From contig JALHMT010000059.1 of NCBI GenBank assembly GCA_022843905.1, positions 1-35,818 of the forward strand: a stretch of 35,818 bases of DNA, written 5' to 3'. Both the position numbers and the translations under genes were made by a program. The notes under the pieces were generated by a model. The model was given only the letters and a program-made list of their open reading frames with translations. It had not been told where the DNA came from and searched no databases. Below are positions 1 to 8,864 of this stretch, in pieces; positions within the stretch are counted from its first letter, which is position 1; every line of letters starts with the position of its first letter. The DNA is from Rubrivivax sp. Lineage in GTDB: Bacteria; Pseudomonadota; Gammaproteobacteria; Burkholderiales; Burkholderiaceae_C.

Positions 1-677
1 TCGTCGCGGCCGAACCATTCGCGCACCTTGTTCGCCACCTCGGGCTGCAGGCGGCCGTCCTGCGTCCAGGCTTCGAGGAACTCGACGCAGCGCGGGTCCG
101 ACAGGCGGAAGAAGTAGTGCTCGCTGCTCTTCAGCACCGGCGTGGCGCCGGTCAGTGCCGAGTACGGGTTCTTCAGGTCGGTAGGGGCGTAGACGGCGCC
201 GCAGACCTCGCAGTTGTCGCCGTACTGGTCCTTCGCGCCGCACTTCGGGCACTCGCCCTTGATGAAGCGGTCGGGCAGGAACATGCCCTTCTCGGGGTCG
301 AAGAACTGCTCGATGGTGCGCACGTCGATCAGTTCGTTCTTGCGCAGGGCCAGGTAGATCTCGCGCACCAGGGCGTGGTTCTCGGGCCCGTCGGTCGAGT
401 GCCAGTTGTCGAAGGCGATGTGGAAGCCGTCGAGGAAGGGCTGTCGGCCCGCGGCGATCTGCGCCACGAAGGCCTGCGGCGTGAGGCCGGCCTTCTCGGC
501 GGCGATCATGATGGGCGCGCCGTGCGCGTCGTCGGCGCAGACGAAGTGCACCTCGTGGCCCTGCATGCGCTGGAAGCGCACCCAGGTGTCGGCCTGGATG
601 TACTCCATCATGTGGCCGATGTGGAACGCCGCGTTGGCGTAGGGAAGGGCGGTGGTGACGAACAGCTTGCGGGTCAT
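1..677 (-). CDS. metG: Methionyl-tRNA synthetase, N-terminal part (gene runs off the window)
   Basis: Class I aminoacyl-tRNA synthetase that charges tRNA-Met with methionine in the cytoplasm. About 225 N-terminal residues are present; the rest, including the KMSKS loop and the anticodon-binding domain, lies beyond position 1. The start ATG is at 677-675 and the protein begins MTRKLFVTTALPYANAAFHI. The ATP-binding HIGH signature is at residues 19-22. The zinc-binding knuckle is visible as two Cys-x2-Cys pairs at residues 143/146 and 156/159 (CPKCG and CEVCG). These features are diagnostic of MetG. The gene follows the large GMC fusion gene on the same strand with only 43 bp between them, so it may be partly co-transcribed with it, although an essential gene probably also has its own promoter inside the fusion gene's 3' end. 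Confidence 0.97.
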   Translation of the reverse strand, partial: MTRKLFVTTALPYANAAFHIGHMMEYIQADTWVRFQRMQGHEVHFVCADDAHGAPIMIAAEKAGLTPQAFVAQIAAGRQPFLDGFHIAFDNWHSTDGPENHALVREIYLALRKNELIDVRTIEQFFDPEKGMFLPDRFIKGECPKCGAKDQYGDNCEVCGAVYAPTDLKNPYSALTGATPVLKSSEHYFFRLSDPRCVEFLEAWTQDGRLQPEVANKVREWFGRD

Positions 678-720
678 GCCGGCATTTTAGGAGCCGGCGG
701 CTGCTCGATGGCGGCGGCCC

Positions 721-3700
721 TCAGGGCAGCAGGATGGAAATGGGTCCGACGGCCGAGCCTTTCGCTGCGCCCGCGCCGTGGTCCTGCAGCCAGCTGTTCA
801 CCGTGATGCGGAAACCCTGCAGGCCCTCGCGGGCCACCTGCAGCGTGGTGAAGCCGCTGCCGGGCCAGCTGCCGATGGCGTGCAGACGCAGGCCCCAGGC
901 GCGCAGGTCTTCGTGGGTCCAGAGTGCTTCACTCGGCGCGTTGGCGTAGCCCAGCGGCGCGTACAGAGGCGGCGCGACGACGACGGCTCCGACCGGTCGG
1001 CCGTCCTGGATCAGCTCCATCGCCGCCCCGAGGTGGTAGTCGCCCGAGAGCAGCAGGAATCGTCGCGGTTGCGAATGCGCCGCCCAGCGCCCCAGTGCGC
1101 GCAGCAGGAACTGGCGGTCGCGCGGCGACCAGGCCACCGTGTCCTCGCCCGGGTTCGCGGGGTCGCTGCCCGGCGCCAGCCGCGGCAGCAGCACGCTGCC
1201 GCTGACGACGCAGTTCAGGCAGCCTGCGGCGTCGTGCTCGGCCAGCCAGTTCCGGAACGCCAGCCGCGTGGCGGCGCTGAACAAGAGGCGCGGCAGCTCC
1301 AGCCCGTCGGCGGTGCGGCTTTCGACCCGCCTTTCGCCTCGAGTGTCCAGCACGAAGAAGCGCACCGGCCCCTGTCGGAAGTGGTAGCTGCCGGAGTCGC
1401 CGACGCGCGGCGGCATGTGCAGGCGCTGGAAGGCCTTGACGGCGTCACGTGCGATGCGCTCCACGCGCCGGCTGCGTGCGCGGTCGCCGTCTTCACCACG
1501 CAGCATCGCGCCGCTGCCGGGCCACCCGTCGCGGAACTCATGGTCGTCCTGCGTCAGGTACACCGGCATGCTGCCCAGCAGGTCACCCAACGAGCGCAGG
1601 CGCGGCCCGAGCAGCGGACGGTTCGATCGGCCGAAGGCCTCGACGTGCCGCGCCACGAAACGTTCGACGGGATGGCGCGGGTCGGCCAGGCCTGCGGTGG
1701 CATCGGCATAGACCTGATCGCCCAGCAGCAGGCCGAACGAGGGCAGGGCTGGCGCCACGTGGCGCGGGTTCGCCCAGTCCATCCACTCCCGCGCCGCGGC
1801 ATCGACACGCTCGCGGTCTATGGCCATGCCCGGGTAGCGGCAGGACGCGGCAGCAAAGGTCACGGCATCGGCCGCGTCGCCCAGCTGCAGGCGCGCCAGC
1901 GCCGGCGCATGCAGACGGGCCATGGCCAGCACCGCGTCGCGCGCCTCGGCGCGCTGCTGAGAGACAGAGCGCTGCCGCGGGTCCAGCGAGCGTGTGCGGC
2001 CCCAGGCCCGGCGGGCACTGCGTGCGCGCGCCACCAGCAGGCGGCCGATCCAGTCGGCCAGTCCGGGTTCGTCGTCGGGTGACGAGCAGCCCAGACCGGG
2101 ATGCGGCGGCAGGAACTCCGCGTCCGGCGCACCAGGCCCCGACAGGCTCTCGTGCAGCGTGAAGCCGCGCAGCAGGAGGTGATGCCCGGCCGGTGGCGCC
2201 TCGATCTCGAGGCGGCCCCAGGCCACGCGGTAGCCCGGGTGGCGCTCCTGCGGGTCGTCGTTCAGCGTGGTGTGCAGGGCATGCAGTGCCAGCGCATGCA
2301 GTGTGCGGCGAGACCCGCTGCCGCTGCGCACCCAGGCCCAGGTCCGCCGGCCCGGCGGACCGTCGGCGCCGGCCTTGCCCTCGGAGAAGCGGTCGTCGAC
2401 CATGAAGGCGAGGTGCACGGCCAGGCGGCCCCGCGGCAAGGCCTCGACGTGCCCGATCCAGGGACCCGCGCGCGGCGGGCGGGCGGTGACGTGCACGAGC
2501 GCCGGCGGCGGGGCACTGGTGTCGACGTGGCTGCACAGCCGGTGGAACATCTCGCTCATGGGTCGGAAGACGTCGCTCGCGGCGTTGCGGCCGATCACCA
2601 CGTCGACGTGGCCGTATCCCTCGACGATCCAGGCGCCGTGACCACCGGGCCGCCCCAGTGCGGCCGCCGTCCGCTGGGCCATCTCGGGGAACAGGCGTTG
2701 GTGTTCCAGCGCGCTGCGGCGCGCGCTTGCTGCGTCGAAGAGTTGATTCTGCGCCCCGTGAAGGAAGGCCAGCGGCAGGCCGAAGTGGCGCCGCATGCGG
2801 GCATCGTGCACGTAGATCGAGCGGCCGTCGTGGTCGACCAGGCGCTCGGCCACCACGCAGCGTGCGGCATGCGCGAAGAGGTGCAGGTTGGCGTGGCCGA
2901 ACAGGCGCGGCAATGCGCGATGGGTCTCGTCGTCCAGGTTGGCGTGAAGGAACAGCGGCGCTTCGATGAAGCGCAGGCGGCGGCAGGTGGCGCAGTCGTC
3001 CTGGCGGTGGCCTGCGTCGCGTTCCTGGGGGCAATGCTCCGCGGCCGGCACCGGCAGGGTCGACAGCACACGGTCGAACCAGGCTTCTGCCACCGAACCC
3101 ACCGGACCTCGCACGGCCAGCGGCACTGAGCCCCCCCCCATCAGGCTCTTCAGCAGCCCCGGAATCCAGGTCTTGGCCCGTGTCAGCGCCGTGCCCACCA
3201 CGAAAGGATGCGTCTGCGAGATCACGGCGCCGGCCAGCTTGGGCATGAGCGTGGGCAGCGGGTCTTCGATCGAACCGCGCGCCTCGACGCCGTGACTGAG
3301 CCAGCCGCCCAGCAGCGACATCGACAAGGCCGCGCCCCCGATGCACTGCCCGAAAGCGAAGATCTGGATCGGCGACGCGGCGGCACCGGCCGCCGCCGCG
3401 TCGCCGGCCTGGCGGCCGCCGCCCAGGTGCGCAATCACGGCGTCGACCGCGGCGGGGATGTCGAAGCGCGCGATGTGGTCGATGGTGGCCGGCCACTCGG
3501 TGTAGGGCAGCCGCGTGCTGATGCGGTGTTCCAGCACCCAGACGTCGAAGCCGTCACCCAGCAGCTGCGCCACCATGTTCGGCTGCAGCGACGGCAGCGT
3601 GAACATGGCGCCCGACTGCCCGAAGGCATGCAGCAGCAGCACGCTGCGTGCGCGGCGCACGGCGTGGCCGTACCACTGGTCCTGCACCAGCATCTTCTCG

Positions 3701-6700
3701 TCGCGGCGTGTACGCGCGTAGTGCCACAGGCGCAGTTCCAGCGAGGTCGGCAGCGGAGCCTGCGGGTTCTCGCCCTCGGTACGGCCGCGCCGCACGCGCA
3801 AGGTCACTGCCCGCGGGCGCACGGACTCGCTGCCGACCATCACGACATCGCCTTCGCCGCAGGGGTCGGGCGTGGGAGAGCTGCTGTAGTCGGGCAGACG
3901 GAAATCCAGCAGATGCGTCTTCATCGCGTGGCGCAGGAACAGCGCCGGGTAGGCCGCCTGCGCCTGAATGCCGGTGGTGAGGTCGCCGCTGCGCAGCAGA
4001 AGTGGCGCGCGCGCCAGCAAAGCTGCAGGGTCGACCTCGAAGCGTCCCCAGGCCCATGCGCCGGCCAGCACCGGCCAGCGCACCGCCAGCCAGCACCGCA
4101 TGGCCCCGGGTTCGCTGCCGGGCAGCAGCACGATCAGCGGGTCGGTGATCTGTTGCCAGAACACCGGCCGCGGCGGCGGCACGCCGCGACCGGCCCGCGC
4201 GGCGGCCCCGTGCCGCCACGCCCAGCGCAGCAGCTGGGTGAAGCTGGCGCCGTAACCGATGCGCTTGGAACCGATCAGCCACAGGGTGGTCGGCGTCGCC
4301 GCGCCGTCCACGCGTCTGAGTCGAAGCAGGTAGGACATGCGGCGCTGCTCGGTGGCGTGGGCCAGCCCGCGCAGCAGCGACAGCACGTAGCCGCGATGGC
4401 GGCTGCCCATCCCGCCGTCCCGCCAGCCGCGGCGCAGGTCGTCGATGCCGCGCACGAAGGCCCAGGTCAACGGCAGCTGCGGCGTGAGCAAGGCCACTCG
4501 AGCCAGGCGCCAGGCGTTGATCAGGCTGCGCACGGCCCCTTGCAAGGCGCTGGGCAACGGCGCAACGGGTTCCGGCGCGCCGGCTGGGGCCGGATGCATG
4601 AACGCCGAGCCGCCAGCGGGCAGCAGGTCGAAGTGGCCGCCGACCACCTCGTAGTCGATCGAACCGCCACCGTCCACGGCGCCTGGCGGCTGCAGGCGAA
4701 GTCGCCCGGCCCGCGCGTCGACCCGGTGTTCGCGGGTATCCCACACCTTCTGCCATTGCGAGGTGCCCAGTTCGAGGACCAGCTCGGCCAGCAGTGGCGG
4801 GGCGCTTCTGTCCCGCTGCTGCAGCTCGCCGGCTGCGCAGGTCAGGCGTTCGTGCAGCGCGATGTCGATGTCGACCTCGGCGGTCCGTCGCAAGGGCTGC
4901 GGCGCGCCGGGCGCATGGGCACTGCGGCCGCCGCGGCCCTGCTGCGGCAAGCCCTGTGGCGCAGCCTTGTCGCCCGGCAGAAGACCGGCCGGCAACTCGA
5001 GCAACTGGTGTGCGATGGCACGCTCTGCCAGGGCGGTGATGGTCAGCAGCGGGTTGGCGCCCAGCGAGGTCGGCACGATCGAGCCATCCAGGACACGCAG
5101 CCCTGGCCACGTCGATCGCGGGCTGCGCCAGACCCTGCCGATGTGGTCGACGACCCCGCTGTCGAAGCTGTCGCCCATCGGGCAGCCGCCCAGAGGGTGT
5201 ACGGTCAGCACGGTGCGTGCCGGCTTGGGCCCGGACATCGCGCGCTCGGCGTCGGGCGGCAGCAGTTGCCAGGTGGGCGCGTGCAGGTGCACCGCGCCGG
5301 TCGACGCGACGCCCTCGAAGATCTCGGCCTGACGGCGATAGGTGCCCAGCTCGGCCGGGTCGCCGGGCCACCAGGGGACCGTGGTGTCGCGATCGGCCAG
5401 CCGCACCAGGCGGCCCGCCGAGTCGTCGTGGCCCATCGTCAGCAGCACCTGGCTGTGCGTGCGCATGGCACCGCTGGACAGCGGGTCCAGGCCCTGCTCG
5501 GAAGCCACGCGGGGGATGCGGTAGCCGGTCTGCTCGAGCTGCCCCAACGTGTAGGTCGTGGCCAGCACCTCCTCGGCCAGGCGGGCGATGGCGCCCGGGA
5601 CCGCGCCGTCTTCGACGATCAGCCGCCGCGTCAGCGGCCACGGCTGGCCGAGCGAAGGGCCGGCCGTGACGCGCCGCAGGTCGACCACCGAAGTGATGGT
5701 CGGCCCCACCTTCTGTGGCTGTGTCGAGGCGCCGTGGCCGAAGGCATGCACCGGCTGCGGTCCGTCGACCACGGCGCTCAGGCTGTCGCCGTTGCCCGAG
5801 AAGCGGGTGCCCAGGGCCGGCGACAGGGTGAATCGGTCGCCGCAGAGCGCCTGGCTTCTCTGCAGCAGCTCGGTGCTGCCGAAAGTGCCCGCGGCGATGA
5901 CCACGTGCCTTGCACGAAGCAGGCGCGCGTGCTCGCCGGCCGCCGCCGCCGCCGGCGACGTCGCCTGTCCCAGCCGCTCCGTCGGCAGGGCCAGCACCGA
6001 CCATCTGCCGTCCTCGTCCGGCCACAGCCGGTAGGCGGTGGCCAGGCTGACGATCTGCGCCCCGTGCCTGACCGCGCCAGCGAGATAGCTCTCGCGAAGG
6101 GTGATCTTGGCGCCCTCGACATTGCAGCCGGTGGCGCAGTCGCCACAGCGCGTGCAGCGCGATGCGTCGATGGTGGCGTGGACGGCGCGCGCCGTTGCGC
6201 CCGGCTGCAGGAAGGGAGCCAGGGCGGCCAGCGCGATGGTCTTCGGTGCCGGGCTGCTGTCCGCCCAGGGCGCGCCGCCCAGCGTGCCGGCAGCACGCTG
6301 CATCGCCCGGGCCAGCGACAAGCCGGGCGTGTCGGTGTCGTGTCGGATCTCGGCCGGCCAGGCCGCCTGCTGGAAGACGTCGGCATCGGGTTGCAGAACC
6401 ACGCCCGCATTGATCAGGCTGCCACCGCCGACGCCGTTGGCCGTCAGCGACACCACGCCCTGGCCGACTCGCCAGTCGAACAGCCCGGCAGCCGCGCCCA
6501 TCACACCAGGACCTTTCCAGGCCGGTGCACGCAGGAACTTCGGAAGTTGCGAGAAGTCGTTGGGAAAGTCGCCGGGCAGGTACTCGCCGCCGCGTTCGAG
6601 CACCACGACCGCGTGACCGGCCTCGGCCAGGCGGCGGGCTGCGACGGCACCGCCGTAGCCGGAGCCGATCACCAGATGATCGATGAGCGCCGGCGCGTTC

Positions 6701-6750
6701 CAGTCGGACAGGGGCACCGACAACTGTGGCAGGACACGGTGGAGCGACAA
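721..6750 (-). CDS. Three-domain fusion: GMC (cholesterol-oxidase-like) oxidoreductase + alpha/beta hydrolase + PhoD-like metallophosphoesterase
   Basis: One uninterrupted 2,009-residue frame. Residues about 22-600 are a GMC flavoenzyme: FAD dinucleotide motif GSGYGG (29-34), a C-x2-C-x2-C-x3-C cluster (C199, C202, C205, C209), the HPLGGCPMG motif of cholesterol-oxidase relatives and a C-terminal NPLLTITALAERA segment. A poorly recognisable region (about 620-1020) follows. An alpha/beta hydrolase domain comes next (about 1025-1400), with HAFGQSG, nucleophile elbow GQCIGG in which C1136 replaces the usual Ser, and a candidate catalytic His1381 in GYGHVDVVIG. Residues about 1640-2000 are PhoD-like: GDQVYAD (D1678), QDDHE (D1735-E1738) and SGDYHL (D1904, H1906). 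The start is uncertain: TTG at 6750, 4 bp after the kinase stop, has only a weak GGA upstream, and an in-frame TTG (residue 10) or GTG (residue 12) is possible. No signal peptide is obvious. The substrate is unknown; a sterol, lipid or polyester-like hydrophobic molecule is inference. Confidence 0.9.
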   Translation of the reverse strand: MSLHRVLPQLSVPLSDWNAPALIDHLVIGSGYGGAVAARRLAEAGHAVVVLERGGEYLPGDFPNDFSQLPKFLRAPAWKGPGVMGAAAGLFDWRVGQGVVSLTANGVGGGSLINAGVVLQPDADVFQQAAWPAEIRHDTDTPGLSLARAMQRAAGTLGGAPWADSSPAPKTIALAALAPFLQPGATARAVHATIDASRCTRCGDCATGCNVEGAKITLRESYLAGAVRHGAQIVSLATAYRLWPDEDGRWSVLALPTERLGQATSPAAAAAGEHARLLRARHVVIAAGTFGSTELLQRSQALCGDRFTLSPALGTRFSGNGDSLSAVVDGPQPVHAFGHGASTQPQKVGPTITSVVDLRRVTAGPSLGQPWPLTRRLIVEDGAVPGAIARLAEEVLATTYTLGQLEQTGYRIPRVASEQGLDPLSSGAMRTHSQVLLTMGHDDSAGRLVRLADRDTTVPWWPGDPAELGTYRRQAEIFEGVASTGAVHLHAPTWQLLPPDAERAMSGPKPARTVLTVHPLGGCPMGDSFDSGVVDHIGRVWRSPRSTWPGLRVLDGSIVPTSLGANPLLTITALAERAIAHQLLELPAGLLPGDKAAPQGLPQQGRGGRSAHAPGAPQPLRRTAEVDIDIALHERLTCAAGELQQRDRSAPPLLAELVLELGTSQWQKVWDTREHRVDARAGRLRLQPPGAVDGGGSIDYEVVGGHFDLLPAGGSAFMHPAPAGAPEPVAPLPSALQGAVRSLINAWRLARVALLTPQLPLTWAFVRGIDDLRRGWRDGGMGSRHRGYVLSLLRGLAHATEQRRMSYLLRLRRVDGAATPTTLWLIGSKRIGYGASFTQLLRWAWRHGAAARAGRGVPPPRPVFWQQITDPLIVLLPGSEPGAMRCWLAVRWPVLAGAWAWGRFEVDPAALLARAPLLLRSGDLTTGIQAQAAYPALFLRHAMKTHLLDFRLPDYSSSPTPDPCGEGDVVMVGSESVRPRAVTLRVRRGRTEGENPQAPLPTSLELRLWHYARTRRDEKMLVQDQWYGHAVRRARSVLLLHAFGQSGAMFTLPSLQPNMVAQLLGDGFDVWVLEHRISTRLPYTEWPATIDHIARFDIPAAVDAVIAHLGGGRQAGDAAAAGAAASPIQIFAFGQCIGGAALSMSLLGGWLSHGVEARGSIEDPLPTLMPKLAGAVISQTHPFVVGTALTRAKTWIPGLLKSLMGGGSVPLAVRGPVGSVAEAWFDRVLSTLPVPAAEHCPQERDAGHRQDDCATCRRLRFIEAPLFLHANLDDETHRALPRLFGHANLHLFAHAARCVVAERLVDHDGRSIYVHDARMRRHFGLPLAFLHGAQNQLFDAASARRSALEHQRLFPEMAQRTAAALGRPGGHGAWIVEGYGHVDVVIGRNAASDVFRPMSEMFHRLCSHVDTSAPPPALVHVTARPPRAGPWIGHVEALPRGRLAVHLAFMVDDRFSEGKAGADGPPGRRTWAWVRSGSGSRRTLHALALHALHTTLNDDPQERHPGYRVAWGRLEIEAPPAGHHLLLRGFTLHESLSGPGAPDAEFLPPHPGLGCSSPDDEPGLADWIGRLLVARARSARRAWGRTRSLDPRQRSVSQQRAEARDAVLAMARLHAPALARLQLGDAADAVTFAAASCRYPGMAIDRERVDAAAREWMDWANPRHVAPALPSFGLLLGDQVYADATAGLADPRHPVERFVARHVEAFGRSNRPLLGPRLRSLGDLLGSMPVYLTQDDHEFRDGWPGSGAMLRGEDGDRARSRRVERIARDAVKAFQRLHMPPRVGDSGSYHFRQGPVRFFVLDTRGERRVESRTADGLELPRLLFSAATRLAFRNWLAEHDAAGCLNCVVSGSVLLPRLAPGSDPANPGEDTVAWSPRDRQFLLRALGRWAAHSQPRRFLLLSGDYHLGAAMELIQDGRPVGAVVVAPPLYAPLGYANAPSEALWTHEDLRAWGLRLHAIGSWPGSGFTTLQVAREGLQGFRITVNSWLQDHGAGAAKGSAVGPISILLP

Positions 6751-6754
6751 GGGA

Positions 6755-8500
6755 TCAGTCCGGCGCGAGCAACTTTTCCAGTCGCTCCGGCCGCAGCGGC
6801 TTGGTCAGGAGCGGCACGCCGGCCGGCAGGTCGCCGGCAGTCAGGGCCTCGCCGCTGACGATGGCTGCCGGCAACGGACCGAACCTGGCGCGCAGCAAGG
6901 CGATGGCCTCGGTGCCGGTGTCGGTGTCGCCGAGCTTGTAGTCGGACAGCACGAAGTCGGGCTGGATCTGTCGTGCCTCGCAATCCGCCAGTGCGGCCTG
7001 TGCACTGGCAGCCGCCACCACGGTTGCACCGCGCTCCTGCAGCCACATCTGGGTGGCGGTGCGCGCATTCCTGTCGTCCTCGATCAGCACGATGCAATGG
7101 AATCGCAGCTTCTTGCGCTCCCGAAGCGCTTGAGGAGGGGTCTGCGGCCCCACCCCGGCCGGCAGCGTGAAGCGCACACACGTCCCCTGGCCCGCGATCG
7201 AGGAGATCGAGATGCCGCCGTGAAGAAGCTGGGCCATCTGGGTGCCGTTGGCCAGTCCGAGGCCGACGCCTTCGGCCTCGACCTCGCGTGCAGAACTGCC
7301 GCGGTAGAAGGCTTCCTGCACATGCTGCAGGTCGGCAGCGGCAATGCCCACGCCGCTGTCCTGCACCTCGATGGTCACGGTGTCGTCACGGGTCTGGCAG
7401 CGCACCGTGATCTCGCCGTGCGGCGTGAACTTCACGGCGTTGTCGACCAGGTTGCGCACGATGCGGTCGAACATCGCCGGGTCGGCATGCACATAGACGC
7501 CGGGCGGCGTCTCCACCGTCAGCGTGACGCCCTTTTCCAGGCAGCGCGCCTGGTAGGCCGCCTGCACCGAGCGCAGCACATGGGCCACCGGCATCGAGGT
7601 GAGTTGCGGCTGCAGCGTGCCGGCCTCGAAGCGAGCGAGGTCGAGCAGCCCGCGGAACATCGAATCGATCGACTCGGCGGTGGTGTAGAGCTGGCGCAGG
7701 ACTTCCTCGCGCCGCGCGCCCTCGGGGAGGTCGCGCGACAGGCCCGACAAGAGCAGCAGCGCATGCACCGGCTGCAGCAGGTCGTGGCTGGCCGAGGCCA
7801 GGAACCGCGAGCGCGCACGCTGTGCGGCTTCGGTCTCGGCCAGCGACACCTGCAGCCGCTGCACCAGGGTCTCGCGCTCGTGACGGATGTTCACGGACTC
7901 CTCGATGAGCTGGCCGGTGCGGTCGGCAAAACGCGTCAGCACGAACCAAAGCGGCACCGTCGCGGCCAGGAAGACGGCCGTGTCGGCGTCGCGCGCCGAC
8001 AGCACCCAGCCCAGGCCCAGGTTGAACATCGAGCAGGTGAGGTAGACCTTGTAGCTGGGTGGGTAGACACCCAGCACCGTCACGGCGGCGGTGGCCCAGG
8101 CCAGGTGGATCATGGTCAGGAAGGCGCGGGACTCGTCGGTGGCGTAAGGGAAGAACAGCGGGCCGGGCGCCGTGATGATCAGGCCGAGGGCCGCCGATCC
8201 GATGACCGTGATGCGAAGCACCTGTTCCAGCGAACCGCTGGCCTGTGCGCGTTCCATCAGCCGCTGGCGCACGGCGTAGCCGATCAGCAGGGCCGCCAGC
8301 CAGGCGAGAAATGGCGCCCAGCCGGTGGCCCGCACCATGGGGATGCCCATCAGGGACGCCGCCGCGATGGCGGTGACGAAGCCGGTTCGAGCCTGCTTGA
8401 TCAGCAGGTCGGTCTGCTCGCGCAGGACGCGCGAACGCCCGTTGACTTCGTCCCCCGGTTGCGCCTGAAGGCTGAACAGACGACGCATCCCCGTATGCAT
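6755..8500 (-). CDS. Membrane hybrid sensor histidine kinase with C-terminal receiver domain
   Basis: A 581-residue two-component sensor. The N-terminal third has about six hydrophobic segments (roughly residues 35-195) with no large extracytoplasmic loop, so the signal is probably sensed in or near the membrane. A short coiled linker leads to the HisKA domain with FLASASHDLLQPVHAL (phospho-acceptor H239). The HATPase_c domain shows the N-box VDNAVKF and the glycine boxes DSGVGI and GVGLGL. A receiver domain follows, with acidic pair LIEDD, phospho-acceptor D520 in LSDYKLGD and the conserved Lys in TKPLRPE. I chose ATG 8500 because GAGG lies 5 nt upstream; the frame is open further upstream but without family similarity. 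The stop is 4 bp before the start of the three-domain fusion, so the two are probably one transcript. No separate output regulator adjoins it. The 263 bp between this start and the tRNA shows nothing I can name. Confidence 0.93.
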   Translation of the reverse strand: MHTGMRRLFSLQAQPGDEVNGRSRVLREQTDLLIKQARTGFVTAIAAASLMGIPMVRATGWAPFLAWLAALLIGYAVRQRLMERAQASGSLEQVLRITVIGSAALGLIITAPGPLFFPYATDESRAFLTMIHLAWATAAVTVLGVYPPSYKVYLTCSMFNLGLGWVLSARDADTAVFLAATVPLWFVLTRFADRTGQLIEESVNIRHERETLVQRLQVSLAETEAAQRARSRFLASASHDLLQPVHALLLLSGLSRDLPEGARREEVLRQLYTTAESIDSMFRGLLDLARFEAGTLQPQLTSMPVAHVLRSVQAAYQARCLEKGVTLTVETPPGVYVHADPAMFDRIVRNLVDNAVKFTPHGEITVRCQTRDDTVTIEVQDSGVGIAAADLQHVQEAFYRGSSAREVEAEGVGLGLANGTQMAQLLHGGISISSIAGQGTCVRFTLPAGVGPQTPPQALRERKKLRFHCIVLIEDDRNARTATQMWLQERGATVVAAASAQAALADCEARQIQPDFVLSDYKLGDTDTGTEAIALLRARFGPLPAAIVSGEALTAGDLPAGVPLLTKPLRPERLEKLLAPD

Positions 8501-8763
8501 GAGCACCTCGAATTCCCACTCTGCGACCGCTCGGCGCTGGACGACCAGTCGCGTCTGGCGCCCGGTCGCTCCAGCGAACGAATCTTGTGTCGGGGAGTGC
8601 GGCTGCCGCTTGTCGCCCCGCCCGTCATCCCCGGCGCATTGTGCGCGGCCGAAGGCTAACCCAGGCCTGTGCTGGTGGCCGCAGCGGCCGGGGTGAGGCA
8701 GTGGCTGCCGTCTTTGCGGTGGGCCCGACGCCTCCACGACCTGTGGCGCCTGACGCTCCCGAG

Positions 8764-8840
8764 TGGCCTGCCCGGAGGGACTCGAACCCCCGACCTGCTG
8801 CTTAGAAGGCAGCTGCTCTATCCGGTTGAGCTACGGGCAG
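8764..8840 (-). tRNA. tRNA-Arg (anticodon TCT)
   Basis: A complete cloverleaf on the minus strand. The 7-bp acceptor stem is CTGCCCG/CGGGCAG, the D-stem GCTC/GAGC and the anticodon stem GCTGC/GCAGC. The loop CTTCTAA places anticodon TCT at 8806-8804. The T-loop is TTCGAGT, the discriminator base G is at 8767 and a genomically encoded CCA is at 8766-8764. It reads AGA codons, which are rare in such GC-rich genomes. It lies between the histidine kinase gene and the GST remnant. Confidence 0.97.
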
Positions 8841-8858
8841 AAGTGAGGCAGGGGCCCG

Positions 8859-8864
8859 ATTCTA
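8859..8864 (-). promoter_or_regulatory. Candidate -10 element for tRNA-Arg
   Basis: On the minus strand the sequence reads TAGAAT, one or two bases from the sigma-70 consensus, ending 18 nt upstream of the mature tRNA 5' end. That spacing suits a tRNA promoter with a short leader. A convincing -35 box about 17 bp further upstream was not found, so this is a half-supported call. It overlaps the TAG stop of the GST remnant. Confidence 0.4.

Noticed and set aside
3208..6858. A 1,216-codon open frame on the plus strand opposite the GMC fusion gene
   Set aside because: Antisense to motif-rich coding sequence, low-complexity composition and no recognisable domain; a GC-bias artefact.
8501..8737. 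N-terminal extension of the histidine kinase upstream of ATG 8500
   Set aside because: The frame is open but its composition is unlike the kinase, and a GAGG ribosome-binding site precedes ATG 8500.
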